NCBI GenBank assembly: GCA_001708385.1
Contig: CP012388.1
Coordinates: 1 to 64,000, forward strand
DNA from: Flavobacterium psychrophilum
Lineage (GTDB): Bacteria > Bacteroidota > Bacteroidia > Flavobacteriales > Flavobacteriaceae
Length of the DNA stretch: 64,000 bases
Reading direction: 5' to 3'
Positions 24,518 to 33,865 of this stretch are shown in pieces; positions within the stretch are counted from its first letter, which is position 1, and the number at the start of each line of letters is the position of its first letter. The translations under genes were made by a program, and so were the position numbers. The notes under the pieces are model-generated. The model was not told the origin of the DNA and ran no database searches. It saw only the letters and a list, made by a program, of their open reading frames with translations.

Positions 24518-26128
24518 ATGAAGAAGTTTTTACTGTGCTTAGCGTTGTTATCTGTTATTTTCTGCTATTCACAGGAAGACGCCTTGGTATATTTTAAAGA
24601 TAAGCCCGATGCCGAATTTTATTTAGCCAATCCGTTGGAGATGCTTTCGCAGAAAGCTCTGAATAGAAGGGAAAAGCAAGGTATTTCTTTAGATGATAAA
24701 GATGTTCCTGTTGCATCACAATATGTTGATACTATTTCATCTACCGAAGGGATTACTGTAATGGCAAAGTCGAAATGGTTTAATGCCTTACATATCCGCG
24801 GCAGCATAGAAGCTATTACCTCGCTTAAAAATTTATCTTTCGTAAGTGGTATTGATTTTGCTGATAAAACGTTAAATATTAATGGCAGGGTCAGTATTAC
24901 AAAAATGCAACATGATGCTGCTGAAAACCTTGAACCGGAGATTGTTTTTGATTATGGAAATTCGGCTAACCAGGTACAAATGCTTAACGGTCATTTACTG
25001 CACCAACAAAATTTTACGGGAAAAGGAATGTCTATCGCCGTGCTCGATGCCGGATTTCCCAATGTAGACGTAACTGATCCTTTTAAACGATTGCGCGAGA
25101 ATAACCAGATTAAAGGCGGGTACAATCTTGTAAACCGAAGTGATAACTTTTACACGGGAGGAACGCACGGAACTATGGTTCTTTCTACCATGGGCGGTTA
25201 TGTAGATGGCAGACTGGTAGGGACAGCGCCCGATGCTTCGTACTACTTATTCGTGACCGAAGATACCACAAGTGAAAACCCCGTTGAGGAATCGTATTGG
25301 GTTGAGGCTGCTGAAATGGCAGACAGCCTTGGTGTAGATGTAATAAATACTTCGTTAGGCTATTTTATATATGATAACGTAAGGTATGACCATACCTACG
25401 AACAAATGAACGGAGAAACAGCTTTTATAAGCCGTGGTGCCAATGTTGCTGCTACCCGGGGAATATTATGTGTAGTTTCTGCGGGTAACTCTGCGGCTAC
25501 AGCGAATCCATACATCAGCGCACCGGCAGATGCACTGGGAGTACTTACCGTAGGTTCTGTAGATGCTAACAGGAATTACTCCAGTTTTAGTTCTATTGGC
25601 CCGTCATTCGACGGAAGGGTAAAACCTGATGTCATGGCAAGGGGTTCTCAGGCCACAATTGCTACTGTTGACGGAGATATTGGCGCAAATAGCGGAACAT
25701 CGTTTTCAGGCCCCATTACAAGCGGACTTGTAGCTTGCCTGTGGCAGGCACTTCCGGAGAAAACCAATGTCGAATTAATAGATATTATACGTCAGTCAGC
25801 TGACAGGTATAATGCACCAACGCCACAATATGGCTACGGTATTCCCGATTTTAATGAGGCACTAAAAAGCGGTTGGAGCAGTACTGTTGAAGAAATTAAA
25901 TTTACAGTATACCCAAATCCTGCCGATGACAATTTATACTTCCTTTTCCCTGATAAAGTAACCAATGCCACTGTGTTTATATTTAATAGCATTGGGCAGA
26001 AAGTTATAGACCAAAGTGTTTCAGTAACAGATACTTTTCTTGATATATCGGGTTTAGCAACCGGGGTATACAGTTACAGGATCGAGGCTTTAGGCATAAA
26101 TCAAAAAGGGAGGATAGTAAAGAATTAA
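24518..26128 (+). CDS. Secreted S8 (subtilisin-like) protease with T9SS tail
   Basis: A 536-residue protein with a Sec signal (MKKFLLCLALLSVIFCYSQ), a prodomain to about 130, and a subtilisin domain with Asp177 (AVLDAGFP), His217 (GTHGT), Asn324 (SAGNS) and Ser395 (GTSFSG). The last 75 residues (VYPNPADDNLYF .. GVYSYRIEALGINQKGRIVKN) match the type A sorting domain that sends proteins out by type IX secretion. It is followed by a lipoprotein gene on the same strand. Confidence 0.93.
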   Translation: MKKFLLCLALLSVIFCYSQEDALVYFKDKPDAEFYLANPLEMLSQKALNRREKQGISLDDKDVPVASQYVDTISSTEGITVMAKSKWFNALHIRGSIEAITSLKNLSFVSGIDFADKTLNINGRVSITKMQHDAAENLEPEIVFDYGNSANQVQMLNGHLLHQQNFTGKGMSIAVLDAGFPNVDVTDPFKRLRENNQIKGGYNLVNRSDNFYTGGTHGTMVLSTMGGYVDGRLVGTAPDASYYLFVTEDTTSENPVEESYWVEAAEMADSLGVDVINTSLGYFIYDNVRYDHTYEQMNGETAFISRGANVAATRGILCVVSAGNSAATANPYISAPADALGVLTVGSVDANRNYSSFSSIGPSFDGRVKPDVMARGSQATIATVDGDIGANSGTSFSGPITSGLVACLWQALPEKTNVELIDIIRQSADRYNAPTPQYGYGIPDFNEALKSGWSSTVEEIKFTVYPNPADDNLYFLFPDKVTNATVFIFNSIGQKVIDQSVSVTDTFLDISGLATGVYSYRIEALGINQKGRIVKN

Positions 26129-26129
26129 T

Positions 26130-27269
26130 ATGAGAAAGTACTTTTCGTTTTTCATTTTATTGACATTTTTTTCATGTGTCAGAAAATCCGATACATCAGC
26201 AGAACTGATTTTAGGTAATTGGGTAGAGGTAAAAAAGAAACCCGGCAAAAATGATATTGATTTGCCCCCACCGCCAGGTAATGATACTATCGGTTACGAG
26301 TTTAAACAAAATGGGATTTGCGAGTTTAAAAATGGGTATTACGACTGGAATAAATTTTATAATGACACTGTCACGGACAAGGAAACTAGAGTAATTCAAT
26401 ATCTTGGAGCAGAAACCCAATATAAAATATCGAAGAAAAGCTTAAGAATATTTAACCTTGCCAGTAAAAAATGGGATGCTTTCGGTATTAGTAAAATTAC
26501 TAAGGACACCCTCATATTAAAGAATTATAAAGGCTTAATAACCTTTTCAAAAAATATATATAATACGTCTAAAGTTCCAGATTTTGATGCGATTATAGTT
26601 TCTTCTTCGTCTTGTTATGGCGCATGTCCTGCCAATGAAATCATAATATCAAAAAAAGGTGACGTACTTTATAAGGGAAATTTCTATGTTGAAAAAAAAG
26701 GTTGGTATACGTCAAAAATAGCGCAATCTCAGTTTAAGGAGATTTCAGAAAGATTTCAGAAAGCCAATTATATAGTGCTTAAAGATGATTACTACACCAC
26801 GGTAACTGACAACCGTAGTGTTTCTGTTTCTTTTATAAAAAATGGTAAAATTTTTAAAACGATTGAAGATTATGCTGATTCTGCACCTAAAGAATTAATA
26901 TGGGCTTATGTTCCTGTAATAATGCTGGCGCAAAAGCTAGATCTAAAGCCTAAGCAAGTTACTCCTTTTCTCAGTAATACTATTTTCAATTCAAGTTTAA
27001 CTACGGGCGATAATTTAAAATCGATGGAGTTAACTGCTTCTGAAGGATTTTATCTCGTGTCACTCTTGCTGGATGCAAAAGTTACTAATGCAACATTCAA
27101 TGATAATTATAACTGGTCTTACACTACACCCGCAGTTACAAAAATTACTACTGACGGAAGGTATTACAAGATTCGTTATATAGATGACAAAATCGAAATT
27201 AGAGATATAGGCTTTAATTTTATAACCGAAAACAAACTAAAGAACAAACTCGAAACCATAAAGAACTAA
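26130..27269 (+). CDS. Lipoprotein with DUF6438-like domain
   Basis: A 379-residue lipoprotein; the signal FILLTFFSCVRKSD puts the lipidated Cys at residue 16. The middle part (about 150-245) resembles DUF6438: VSSSSCYGACPANEIIISKK, then GNFYVEKKGWYTSKI and YVVLxDDYYTTVTDNRS-like text. The N-terminal part looks like a lipocalin-type beta structure (LGNWVEVKKKPGK). It starts 1 base after the protease stop and overlaps the next gene by 1 base. Role unknown. Confidence 0.65.
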   Translation: MRKYFSFFILLTFFSCVRKSDTSAELILGNWVEVKKKPGKNDIDLPPPPGNDTIGYEFKQNGICEFKNGYYDWNKFYNDTVTDKETRVIQYLGAETQYKISKKSLRIFNLASKKWDAFGISKITKDTLILKNYKGLITFSKNIYNTSKVPDFDAIIVSSSSCYGACPANEIIISKKGDVLYKGNFYVEKKGWYTSKIAQSQFKEISERFQKANYIVLKDDYYTTVTDNRSVSVSFIKNGKIFKTIEDYADSAPKELIWAYVPVIMLAQKLDLKPKQVTPFLSNTIFNSSLTTGDNLKSMELTASEGFYLVSLLLDAKVTNATFNDNYNWSYTTPAVTKITTDGRYYKIRYIDDKIEIRDIGFNFITENKLKNKLETIKN

Positions 27270-28207
27270 TGAACAGAATTACTCAACTTTTTAATATTAA
27301 ATATCCCATAATACAGGCGGGAATGATATGGGCAAGCGGATATAAACTGGCAAGTGCGGTTAGCAACGCTGGGGGACTTGGTATAATTGGTGCAGGCTCT
27401 ATGTACCCGGATGTACTCCGTGAGCACATACAGAAATGCAAGAAAGCAACAGATAAGCCTTTTGCAGTTAATGTACCTATGCTATATCCAAATATTGAAG
27501 AGATAATGAATATTATAGTAGAAGAAGGTGTTAAGATCGTTTTTACTTCTGCCGGAAATCCTAAAACATGGACAGCTTTTTTAAAAGAAAAAGGCATCAC
27601 CGTTGTACATGTGGTAAGTAGCGTGAAATTTGCACTTAAAGCTCAGGAAGCTGGTGTTGATGCTGTTGTTGCCGAAGGTTTTGAAGCCGGAGGACACAAT
27701 GGGCGTGAGGAGACTACCACGTTCACACTTATCCCTATGGTTAAAGAAAAACTGGATGTACCGCTTATTGCCGCAGGTGGTATTGCAACAGGCGAGGGCA
27801 TGCTTGCTGCTATGGTTTTAGGTGCTGACGGTGTGCAGATAGGCAGCCGTTTTGCTGCCTCTGTAGAATCATCATCGCATGAAAAATTTAAGCAGGCAAT
27901 TGTTGATGCGCAGGATGGCGATACACATGTTACGTTAAAAGAACTGGCTCCGGTGCGTCTTATCAAAAATAAGTTTTTTCACGATGTAGTGGCGCTATAT
28001 GCCAATGCGCCAACTGTCGACGATCTTAAGACACTATTGGGCCGAGCAAGGGCAAAAAAAGGTATGTTTGAAGGAGATCTTGACGAAGGTGAGCTAGAGA
28101 TTGGGCAGATAGCGGGTATCATTCACGATATAAAACCGGCGGGCGATATTCTTCATGAAATTATCTCCGATTTTGAAAGAGCAAAACAAAAAGCAACAAA
28201 TTTATAA
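27269..28207 (+). CDS. Nitronate monooxygenase
   Basis: A 312-residue TIM-barrel flavoprotein of the 2-nitropropane dioxygenase family, which oxidises alkyl nitronates with FMN. Seen: YPIIQAGMIWASGYKLASAV at the start, EGFEAGGHNG in the middle, and the FMN-phosphate region LIAAGGIATGEGMLAAMVLG followed by GVQIGSRF. Length fits bacterial members. It shares a base with the end of the lipoprotein gene and ends the subtilase run. Related enoyl-reductase FabK enzymes cannot be fully excluded. Confidence 0.88.
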   Translation: MNRITQLFNIKYPIIQAGMIWASGYKLASAVSNAGGLGIIGAGSMYPDVLREHIQKCKKATDKPFAVNVPMLYPNIEEIMNIIVEEGVKIVFTSAGNPKTWTAFLKEKGITVVHVVSSVKFALKAQEAGVDAVVAEGFEAGGHNGREETTTFTLIPMVKEKLDVPLIAAGGIATGEGMLAAMVLGADGVQIGSRFAASVESSSHEKFKQAIVDAQDGDTHVTLKELAPVRLIKNKFFHDVVALYANAPTVDDLKTLLGRARAKKGMFEGDLDEGELEIGQIAGIIHDIKPAGDILHEIISDFERAKQKATNL

Positions 28208-28211
28208 ATTC

Positions 28212-28242
28212 AAATCCCAACTAATCTAGTTGGGATTTTTTT
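28212..28242 (+). terminator. Rho-independent terminator
   Basis: AAATCCCAACTA and TAGTTGGGATTT form a 12-bp stem with a 3-base loop followed by a T run, 5 bases after the nitronate monooxygenase stop. It ends the run that starts at 24161. Confidence 0.9.
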
Positions 28243-28855
28243 ATTTGTTTACTACTATATATAGAAGTTCGCTGTCAAAGATTGCTGCGGGTGAAATTAC
28301 CTTTTCATGTTTTGGAATAGTATTGCCATAACGTTCTTTAAGTTTAGCTTTTACGGCTGGGTTAGAAAGATCAAAATCGGCTAATTCTTCAAGTTTACCG
28401 ATTTCCAGACCCGTTCCTTCTTTGTAAATTTTCCAGATCAATTCTGAACAGTATATTCTGTCGTCACTCCATTCAAAGTAAAGGTCATAATTTTTGCCTG
28501 TCATTCTCTTTCCTGCCGCCTGCATTTTTTTCAAGTTATCGGCGGTCAGTACTTTATCATTTTTAAGGCGCTTTACTACGTAATGGCTGTCCTTACCTCG
28601 AGCAATCCAGTCGGCAAGTGGTGTTTTCTGTACAGGTTGCATTGCTTCAAAAACATAATATTTCCCATCGTCAAGAAAGATCAGACCACAATGCGAAAAT
28701 TTAGATTTGGTAGCCAGTTGTATTGCCTGGCTTTGCGCCGATTGCGATGTCTGAAAAATCAGGTCGCCATTCTGTAGGCTTTTAGTATTTACAGGATCTT
28801 TTTGACAGCTGATAAATAAAATAGCTATTAAAATTGTCAGAATACTAATTCTCAT
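28241..28855 (-). CDS. YiiX-like permuted NlpC/P60 cysteine hydrolase
   Basis: A 204-residue lipoprotein (signal ILIAILFISCQKD) of the YiiX/YebB group. LQNGDLIFQT, then KFSHCGLIFLDDGKYYVFEA and later RIYCSELIWKIYKEGTGLEI carry the usual His-Cys and Cys residues of these permuted papain-fold enzymes, which hydrolyse or bind cell-envelope or lipid substrates. It overlaps the upstream membrane gene by 11 bases, which suggests a two-gene operon. Confidence 0.8.
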   Translation of the reverse strand: MRISILTILIAILFISCQKDPVNTKSLQNGDLIFQTSQSAQSQAIQLATKSKFSHCGLIFLDDGKYYVFEAMQPVQKTPLADWIARGKDSHYVVKRLKNDKVLTADNLKKMQAAGKRMTGKNYDLYFEWSDDRIYCSELIWKIYKEGTGLEIGKLEELADFDLSNPAVKAKLKERYGNTIPKHEKVISPAAIFDSELLYIVVNK

Positions 28856-29312
28856 TTTTTTGATGTTTGAATTTTTGACCTATTTTAAATGCTGAATAGG
28901 TTACCAGAATAACCATGGCAAATTGAATTATAGCCATATTAGTAGTGCTCGTAATTGGATAATTATACTTTAGTTCTTTTGATGAAATATCAGGGGTGAC
29001 ATATTGATTGTTTACTATCATCAGAAATGAAAAGGCAACAATAAGAACCTGTACGAGACCTAAAAATAAAATATTTGCTATTTTGTTGTATTTAAATGTA
29101 GAATACAAATACCAACTAGTATAAATTATTATGCTGAAAAATATTGTAAGTGCAAGTACGAAATATAAAGGACTTAATACAAAGTAGGTATCATGTATGT
29201 TTATATCTATGCTGTTTTCTTTAAATGCCTTAAAACCAAATGCGAAAATGGTCAACAGTATTGAAAGTAGTAATGGTGAAAATAGTAAGATATATTTTTT
29301 AAATGTTTTCAT
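28845..29312 (-). CDS. Four-helix membrane protein
   Basis: A 155-residue protein with four hydrophobic segments (about 8-32, 45-70, 77-100, 124-145). The loop DINIHDTYFVLSPLYFVLAL resembles the His-containing region of haem-copper oxidase subunit I, but the rest is too short for that protein, so the likeness may be local. It overlaps the YiiX-like gene. Function unknown. Confidence 0.6.
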   Translation of the reverse strand: MKTFKKYILLFSPLLLSILLTIFAFGFKAFKENSIDINIHDTYFVLSPLYFVLALTIFFSIIIYTSWYLYSTFKYNKIANILFLGLVQVLIVAFSFLMIVNNQYVTPDISSKELKYNYPITSTTNMAIIQFAMVILVTYSAFKIGQKFKHQKNEN

Positions 29313-29340
29313 TTGTCGTTAAGAAATATCCTTCAAATAT

Positions 29341-29366
29341 AAAAAAAGGCGCTAATAAAGCGCCTT
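29341..29366 (-). terminator. Rho-independent terminator of alkaline phosphatase
   Basis: On the minus strand AAGGCGC, a seven-base loop, GCGCCTT and a T run follow 20 bases after the alkaline phosphatase stop. Stem of 7 bp. Confidence 0.85.
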
Positions 29367-29385
29367 CATTCAGAATTAAAATATA

Positions 29386-30804
29386 TTAAAATTTATTTTC
29401 TACTTCTGCCGCTTCCAGCATGAGGTAATGCAGGTCGGTATTTTTAACGAATGGTTTTAGCAGATTGCTTCCCGGGCCAAACATTGCCAGTTCAACATAG
29501 TCTGCTGAGTGATCCATGCTTATCCATCCAACAGAATTGCTCTTTTGCTGAATCTGTGAGAATGCTTTAAACGGAACCTTTTTGTAATTATACAGTCCGC
29601 CTTCTTCTTTATGTAATCCATCGTAATAGGTCAGGATGGTTTTTGCATCTTCTTCAGACAGTGTAGTTTTATTGGCACTTTCAACAATTTCACGTACCTG
29701 CGCAACTGTATTGTTTGGCTTAATAGTATTCAAGATCCACTCGTTAGTGTGTGTGTATTTCTGAATGCTGTCAAAATTATTGTTGGCATCTTTACCATAA
29801 ATAACACCCGGATTGGCATTACCATGATCGGTAGTTATCACAACCAGTGTATTGCCATCTTTCTCTGCGAAATCTATAGCCACTTTAATAGCTTCATCAA
29901 ATGCCGCCTGATCGTAAAGTAATGCAGCAATATCGTTAGCATGAGCACCCCAGTCTACCTTACCGCCTTCAATTTGCAGCACAAAGCCATTTTTATGGTT
30001 CTTCATACGATCAATAGCTTTTTGAGCCATTTCTGCAAGGGTAGGGGTGTTTTCAGAAAGTTGTTTATCATTTAACCTGTCAATGCTATACGGAAGTCCG
30101 TCATCAGCAAAAACGCCAAGGATCGGCTTAGTAATATCGGCAGCCATCATTTCCTTACGGTTACGCGCAACTTGCCATCCTTTGTTTTTATAATAGGTGT
30201 AAACATCTTTTTTGTCCTTACGCAGTTCGGGGCTAAAATAGTTGTTACCACCGCCCATCATAATATCAAAACCAAGGTCGGGATATTGCTCTGCAATTTC
30301 TTCCTGGGCATTTCGGCTTTTGCTGTTTACACAAAAACCAGATGGAGTAGCGTGTGTAATAGGTACAGTAGTAACACAGCCCGCCATTTTACCGGCTTTC
30401 TTGAATTTTTGCCAGATAGGCATGTTTACTTCACCTTTAGGTCCGATGTTTAGCGATCCGTTATTTACGCGTGCGCCGCCGCCCCATGATGAGCTTGCAG
30501 CGGAAGAATCGGTAACAATAGAGCTGGCAGAAGCAGTATCCATTAATGCGCGGCTAACGCGCTGGTCTTTATATAACTGAAGCCAGTTAGAACCTTTACC
30601 TGTTTTTCTGCTAAGGTATAGGTCGGCCATGTTTAGGGTGCCGTTACTCATACCGTCGCTAACCATAAATATTATATTTTTGGCCTTTTTGTTTTTATTT
30701 AAACTATTTATGTCGAGTACATTGGCAGTGCTTTCAAATGGATTTATAAGTGTTGCGCCAAGTGTAAAAAGTGATCCGTTCCTAAAAAACTTTCTCCTGT
30801 TCAT
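29386..30804 (-). CDS. Alkaline phosphatase, PhoA family
   Basis: A 472-residue exported phosphomonoesterase. The N-terminus MNRRKFFRNGSLFTLGATL has twin arginines before a hydrophobic stretch, as in Tat signals. Metal and active-site motifs are NIIFMVSDGMSNG, the nucleophile region TDSSAASSSWGGG and VVITTDHGNANPG. The usual length for this family is 450-550. Regulation by phosphate is plausible but no pho box is recognised. It stands alone. Confidence 0.92.
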   Translation of the reverse strand: MNRRKFFRNGSLFTLGATLINPFESTANVLDINSLNKNKKAKNIIFMVSDGMSNGTLNMADLYLSRKTGKGSNWLQLYKDQRVSRALMDTASASSIVTDSSAASSSWGGGARVNNGSLNIGPKGEVNMPIWQKFKKAGKMAGCVTTVPITHATPSGFCVNSKSRNAQEEIAEQYPDLGFDIMMGGGNNYFSPELRKDKKDVYTYYKNKGWQVARNRKEMMAADITKPILGVFADDGLPYSIDRLNDKQLSENTPTLAEMAQKAIDRMKNHKNGFVLQIEGGKVDWGAHANDIAALLYDQAAFDEAIKVAIDFAEKDGNTLVVITTDHGNANPGVIYGKDANNNFDSIQKYTHTNEWILNTIKPNNTVAQVREIVESANKTTLSEEDAKTILTYYDGLHKEEGGLYNYKKVPFKAFSQIQQKSNSVGWISMDHSADYVELAMFGPGSNLLKPFVKNTDLHYLMLEAAEVENKF

Positions 30805-30966
30805 TGTAAATTAAGTTAGATTTCCAAAGGTAAAAAACTACAGCAAACCAACAGCAAAGGCAATATTATTTAAGCGTTATTTATTACGAAATGCTTTTTT
30901 GATATAGTTCATCTTTTATCGTTTATGAAAGAAAATTTTTATATTTGAATAACCAACAATCTCAAT

Positions 30967-31455
30967 ATGAAACTTTCAACTATTATTACCGCTTTGTCAT
31001 TTACATTGTTTACTCTATCAAATTTATCTGCGCAGGAGAGTGAACCAGACGGAATTTTCACACCGGGAACTACCCAAACCATGAAGGCTATTAATGTAAC
31101 ACCAGTTTGCTGGGTGAACACTTCAAATGAATTTAATGCATATATTCCCGGAGAAACCCCAATATTATTAACGATTCAGAATGAAAAGAAACCGGATCTT
31201 GGTATGCTCCCCGAATTTAAAACGGTTTTTATGACAGCTTACTGCTTTGTACTTACTTCAGCAGACGATAAGCGCTATTATTTTGGCGTTGAAAGTAAAG
31301 AAGAAAAGCAAATGAACGAAATCCTTAAGAACTTGGGCAGTGAATTTATAAAAGCTGATTACGGTTACGGTTTTGCAAAACATACTGTGAAAGATAAAAG
31401 CCTTGAAAAGCTAAAGGCGGCTAAAAGTGTGTATGATATATTAGGAAAGGATTGA
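30967..31455 (+). CDS. Exported protein of unknown function
   Basis: A 162-residue protein with a Sec signal (MKLSTIITALSFTLFTLSNL, cleavage after SAQ near 23). The mature part includes INVTPVCWVNTSNEFNAYIP and a C-terminal charged helix (KSLEKLKAAKSVYDILGKD). No family recognised. A TATATTTG -7-like element lies just upstream. A hairpin follows the stop. Confidence 0.7.
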   Translation: MKLSTIITALSFTLFTLSNLSAQESEPDGIFTPGTTQTMKAINVTPVCWVNTSNEFNAYIPGETPILLTIQNEKKPDLGMLPEFKTVFMTAYCFVLTSADDKRYYFGVESKEEKQMNEILKNLGSEFIKADYGYGFAKHTVKDKSLEKLKAAKSVYDILGKD

Positions 31456-31467
31456 GATAAAAAAAAA

Positions 31468-31488
31468 CCGCACTTTTCAGCGCGGTCT
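31468..31488. terminator. Hairpin between convergent genes
   Basis: ACCGC and GCGGT form a short GC-rich stem after an A run. It lies between the unknown exported protein and lysA, which converge, and could stop transcription from either side, best from the minus strand because the A run gives a T tract there. Confidence 0.5.
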
Positions 31489-31519
31489 AAATAACTAAAA
31501 ACAATTATTGTAATATAAC

Positions 31520-32764
31520 TTATACAGTTACGGCTACAGGCGTAGGTGTTGCAGCAGGCTCAAATTCCATGATAACTTGGTTGCGGATAATGTCTTCAAA
31601 AGTTTCACGCTCCCTTATAACGTGGCCTTTGCCTTCGTACCAAAGTATTTCGGCAGGGCGTACGCGCGAGTTGTAATTGCTGCTCATAGAGAAGCAATAT
31701 GCTCCTGCGTTGCGGAAACTTAATATATCACCTTCTTTAATTTCTGCAATACGTCGGTTGCTTGCAAATGTATCTGTCTCGCAGATATAACCTACAACAG
31801 AGTAGAAACGCTCTTTACCTTTAGGGTTAGAGATGTTTTCTATATGATGGTGCGAACCATAGAACATTGGGCGTATAAGGTGATTGAAGCCACTGTCAAT
31901 TCCTGCAAATACGGTAGAAGTAGTTTGTTTAACTACATTTACTTTAGCAAGGAAAAATCCAGCTTCGCTCACAAGGAATTTACCCGGCTCAAATGTTAGT
32001 GTAAGGTCGCGGCCATATTCGGCACAGAAAGCATTAAAACGTTTGGTAAGTTTTTTACCAAGCTCTTCAACGTCTGTCTGAATATCGTCTTTTTTGTACG
32101 GAACTTTAAATCCGCTTCCAAAATCAAGGAATTCAAGATCTTTAAAATGTGCAGCCGTTTCAAATAGTATTTCGGCAGCATAAAGGAAAACTTCAATATC
32201 AAGTATATCAGAACCTGTATGCATATGTATACCGTTAATGTTCATGCCTGTATTTTCTACAATACGAAGCAGGTGCGGCATCTGGTGGATAGAAATACCA
32301 AATTTGCTATCGATATGCCCAACAGATATATTACTGTTTCCTCCCGCCATTACGTGTGGATTGATACGTATACATACAGGAGTAGCAGGGTGTTTAGCTC
32401 CAAACTGCTCAAGGAAAGACAGATTGTCTATATTGATTTGTACACCAAGTGCAGCAACAGCCTCAATTTCCTCCATAGATACACCATTTGGCGTATATAT
32501 AATCATATCAGGCGAGTATCCTGCGAGTAATCCTAATTGTACTTCTTCATAAGAAACAGTATCAAGGCCAGAACCAAGTTGTTTCAGAAGCTTAAGTATA
32601 GATATATTTGATAACGCCTTTACAGCGTAGTTTATCCTTAAATGATTTACCTTAGAAAAAGCCTTTTCAAGCCTTTGGTATTGAGATTGTATTTTTGCCG
32701 CATCATACACATATAGCGGCCCTCCGAATTCGTCTACTAATTGTAGTAACTGTTTTGTATCCAT
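31520..32764 (-). CDS. lysA: Diaminopimelate decarboxylase
   Basis: Makes L-lysine from meso-diaminopimelate with PLP, the last step of lysine synthesis. A 414-residue group IV decarboxylase: YAVKALSN holds the PLP lysine, GSGLDTVSYEE and HMHTGSDI follow, GSGFKVPY and EPGKFLVSEAG mark the phosphate site, and CETDTFASNRRI holds the catalytic Cys from the partner subunit. Alone in its transcription unit, with a palindrome upstream. Confidence 0.94.
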   Translation of the reverse strand: MDTKQLLQLVDEFGGPLYVYDAAKIQSQYQRLEKAFSKVNHLRINYAVKALSNISILKLLKQLGSGLDTVSYEEVQLGLLAGYSPDMIIYTPNGVSMEEIEAVAALGVQINIDNLSFLEQFGAKHPATPVCIRINPHVMAGGNSNISVGHIDSKFGISIHQMPHLLRIVENTGMNINGIHMHTGSDILDIEVFLYAAEILFETAAHFKDLEFLDFGSGFKVPYKKDDIQTDVEELGKKLTKRFNAFCAEYGRDLTLTFEPGKFLVSEAGFFLAKVNVVKQTTSTVFAGIDSGFNHLIRPMFYGSHHHIENISNPKGKERFYSVVGYICETDTFASNRRIAEIKEGDILSFRNAGAYCFSMSSNYNSRVRPAEILWYEGKGHVIRERETFEDIIRNQVIMEFEPAATPTPVAVTV

Positions 32765-32844
32765 CGTCGATCTTCTCTTTAATAAGATACAAAAATAAGC
32801 ACCCTTAACTACTTAAAAAAGTAAATGACAGAAGATTAACAAAA

Positions 32845-32861
32845 TATAACAAAATGTTATA
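32845..32861. promoter_or_regulatory. Palindrome upstream of lysA
   Basis: TATAACA-AAA-TGTTATA is a perfect 7-bp inverted repeat centred about 90 bases upstream of the lysA start, with a further ATATAACA half-site at 32863-32870. It looks like an operator. No matching repressor is next to it. The region is AT-rich, so chance is possible. Confidence 0.35.
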
Positions 32862-32936
32862 AATATAACAAGTGTTTAATGAATCTTAAATCAAAATAAC
32901 AATCAACTATTAGTTGAGGTGATTATCTGATGTTTG

Positions 32937-33362
32937 CTAGTTGCTTTTTACAAAGGTAAGTTTATGACCATCTACATATCTCAGGTCAAGTACCAATTTT
33001 CCGGTAGTGTCAATACTGTAGCATCCAAGTTTAGAATCATCAACTTTCATCGATTCTTTGCACTGCGATGATTCTGATTCAACGGTTACAAGATAATTGT
33101 AAGTACCACTTTCAAAACCATCATATACGGTATCGTCCTGGTTGTTATTATTCACTACAACTGTTCCATCGCCCTTAAATGTCCATGTAATGGCATTATC
33201 ATTAAAATTGTGATTAACATCGGTCCATCCGCCACCTGATACATTAGAGAGGGACCAGGTATCTTCCAAGCCTTGCGCAACAGTTTGTTTATTGTCATCA
33301 TCGTTGCTGCAGCTACTTAGTGTTAGTACAACAGTCATCATTGAAAATAGAATTTTTTTCAT
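32937..33362 (-). CDS. Lipocalin-like lipoprotein
   Basis: I start this at the ATG 33362, which opens MKKILFSMMTVVLTLSSCSN with Cys18 as lipidation site and gives 141 residues; the longer frame has no signal peptide. The mature part has the pattern LEDTWSLSNVSGGGWTDVNH, ITWTFKGDGTVV, then FESGTYNYLV and LVLDLRYVDGHKLTFVKS, typical of small eight-stranded lipocalin-like lipoproteins of Bacteroidota. Ligand unknown. Confidence 0.75.
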   Translation of the reverse strand: MKKILFSMMTVVLTLSSCSNDDDNKQTVAQGLEDTWSLSNVSGGGWTDVNHNFNDNAITWTFKGDGTVVVNNNNQDDTVYDGFESGTYNYLVTVESESSQCKESMKVDDSKLGCYSIDTTGKLVLDLRYVDGHKLTFVKSN

Positions 33363-33865
33363 GGTTTTATTTTTATTTGTTGGTTTAAAATAAAATCCGG
33401 ATAAGCCTAAAGTGGCATTTATGAGTTGCTCTAAAGGCATCCCGGAATAAGTTAATAAAGCATTTGCTATAGTAAGGTAACAGGCTAATCTGCATTAGCT
33501 TCATTGCTGCGACCCAAATATATAATGGTAAGCGCAATGGTTGTTACAAAGCATAAAACACTTTTCATAATAATTACATTTGATGCGTAAGTTGTTAAAT
33601 AGAACGGTCTGTACTACTTAGATGTTTAAATGTTAAAAAGGTTGCGTTATATTGTGTTAACTATTGGCTATTTTAACATTTAGTGACTCTATTCCCTTTG
33701 GCTTTGATAATAATAAAATTTACAAACATTTTAAATTGACATAATACCCATTTGTAAAGTTTAAACATGCTTATAATTGTAGTGAGAAAAAATTAAAAAT
33801 ACTTATGGTCGTTGGATGTATTTTGCTATTTTTGTTCCACTTTTAATAAGATAAATGCAATACTT
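33363..33865. other. Long intergenic region before sucC
   Basis: This region holds the promoter of the lipocalin-like gene (minus) and that of sucC (plus). A TATTTTTG element near 33826 is a likely -7 box for sucC. A possible 27-codon minus-strand peptide lies at 33485-33568. No RNA gene or repeat is clear. Confidence 0.5.
33485..33568 (-). CDS. Possible small hydrophobic peptide
   Basis: ATG at 33568 opens 27 codons, MKSVLCFVTTIALTIIYLGR then SNEANAD. The pattern of Met-Lys, a hydrophobic stretch and a polar end fits a signal or membrane peptide, but the length is too short to judge and no ribosome-binding site is clear. Confidence 0.25.
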   Translation of the reverse strand: MKSVLCFVTTIALTIIYLGRSNEANAD

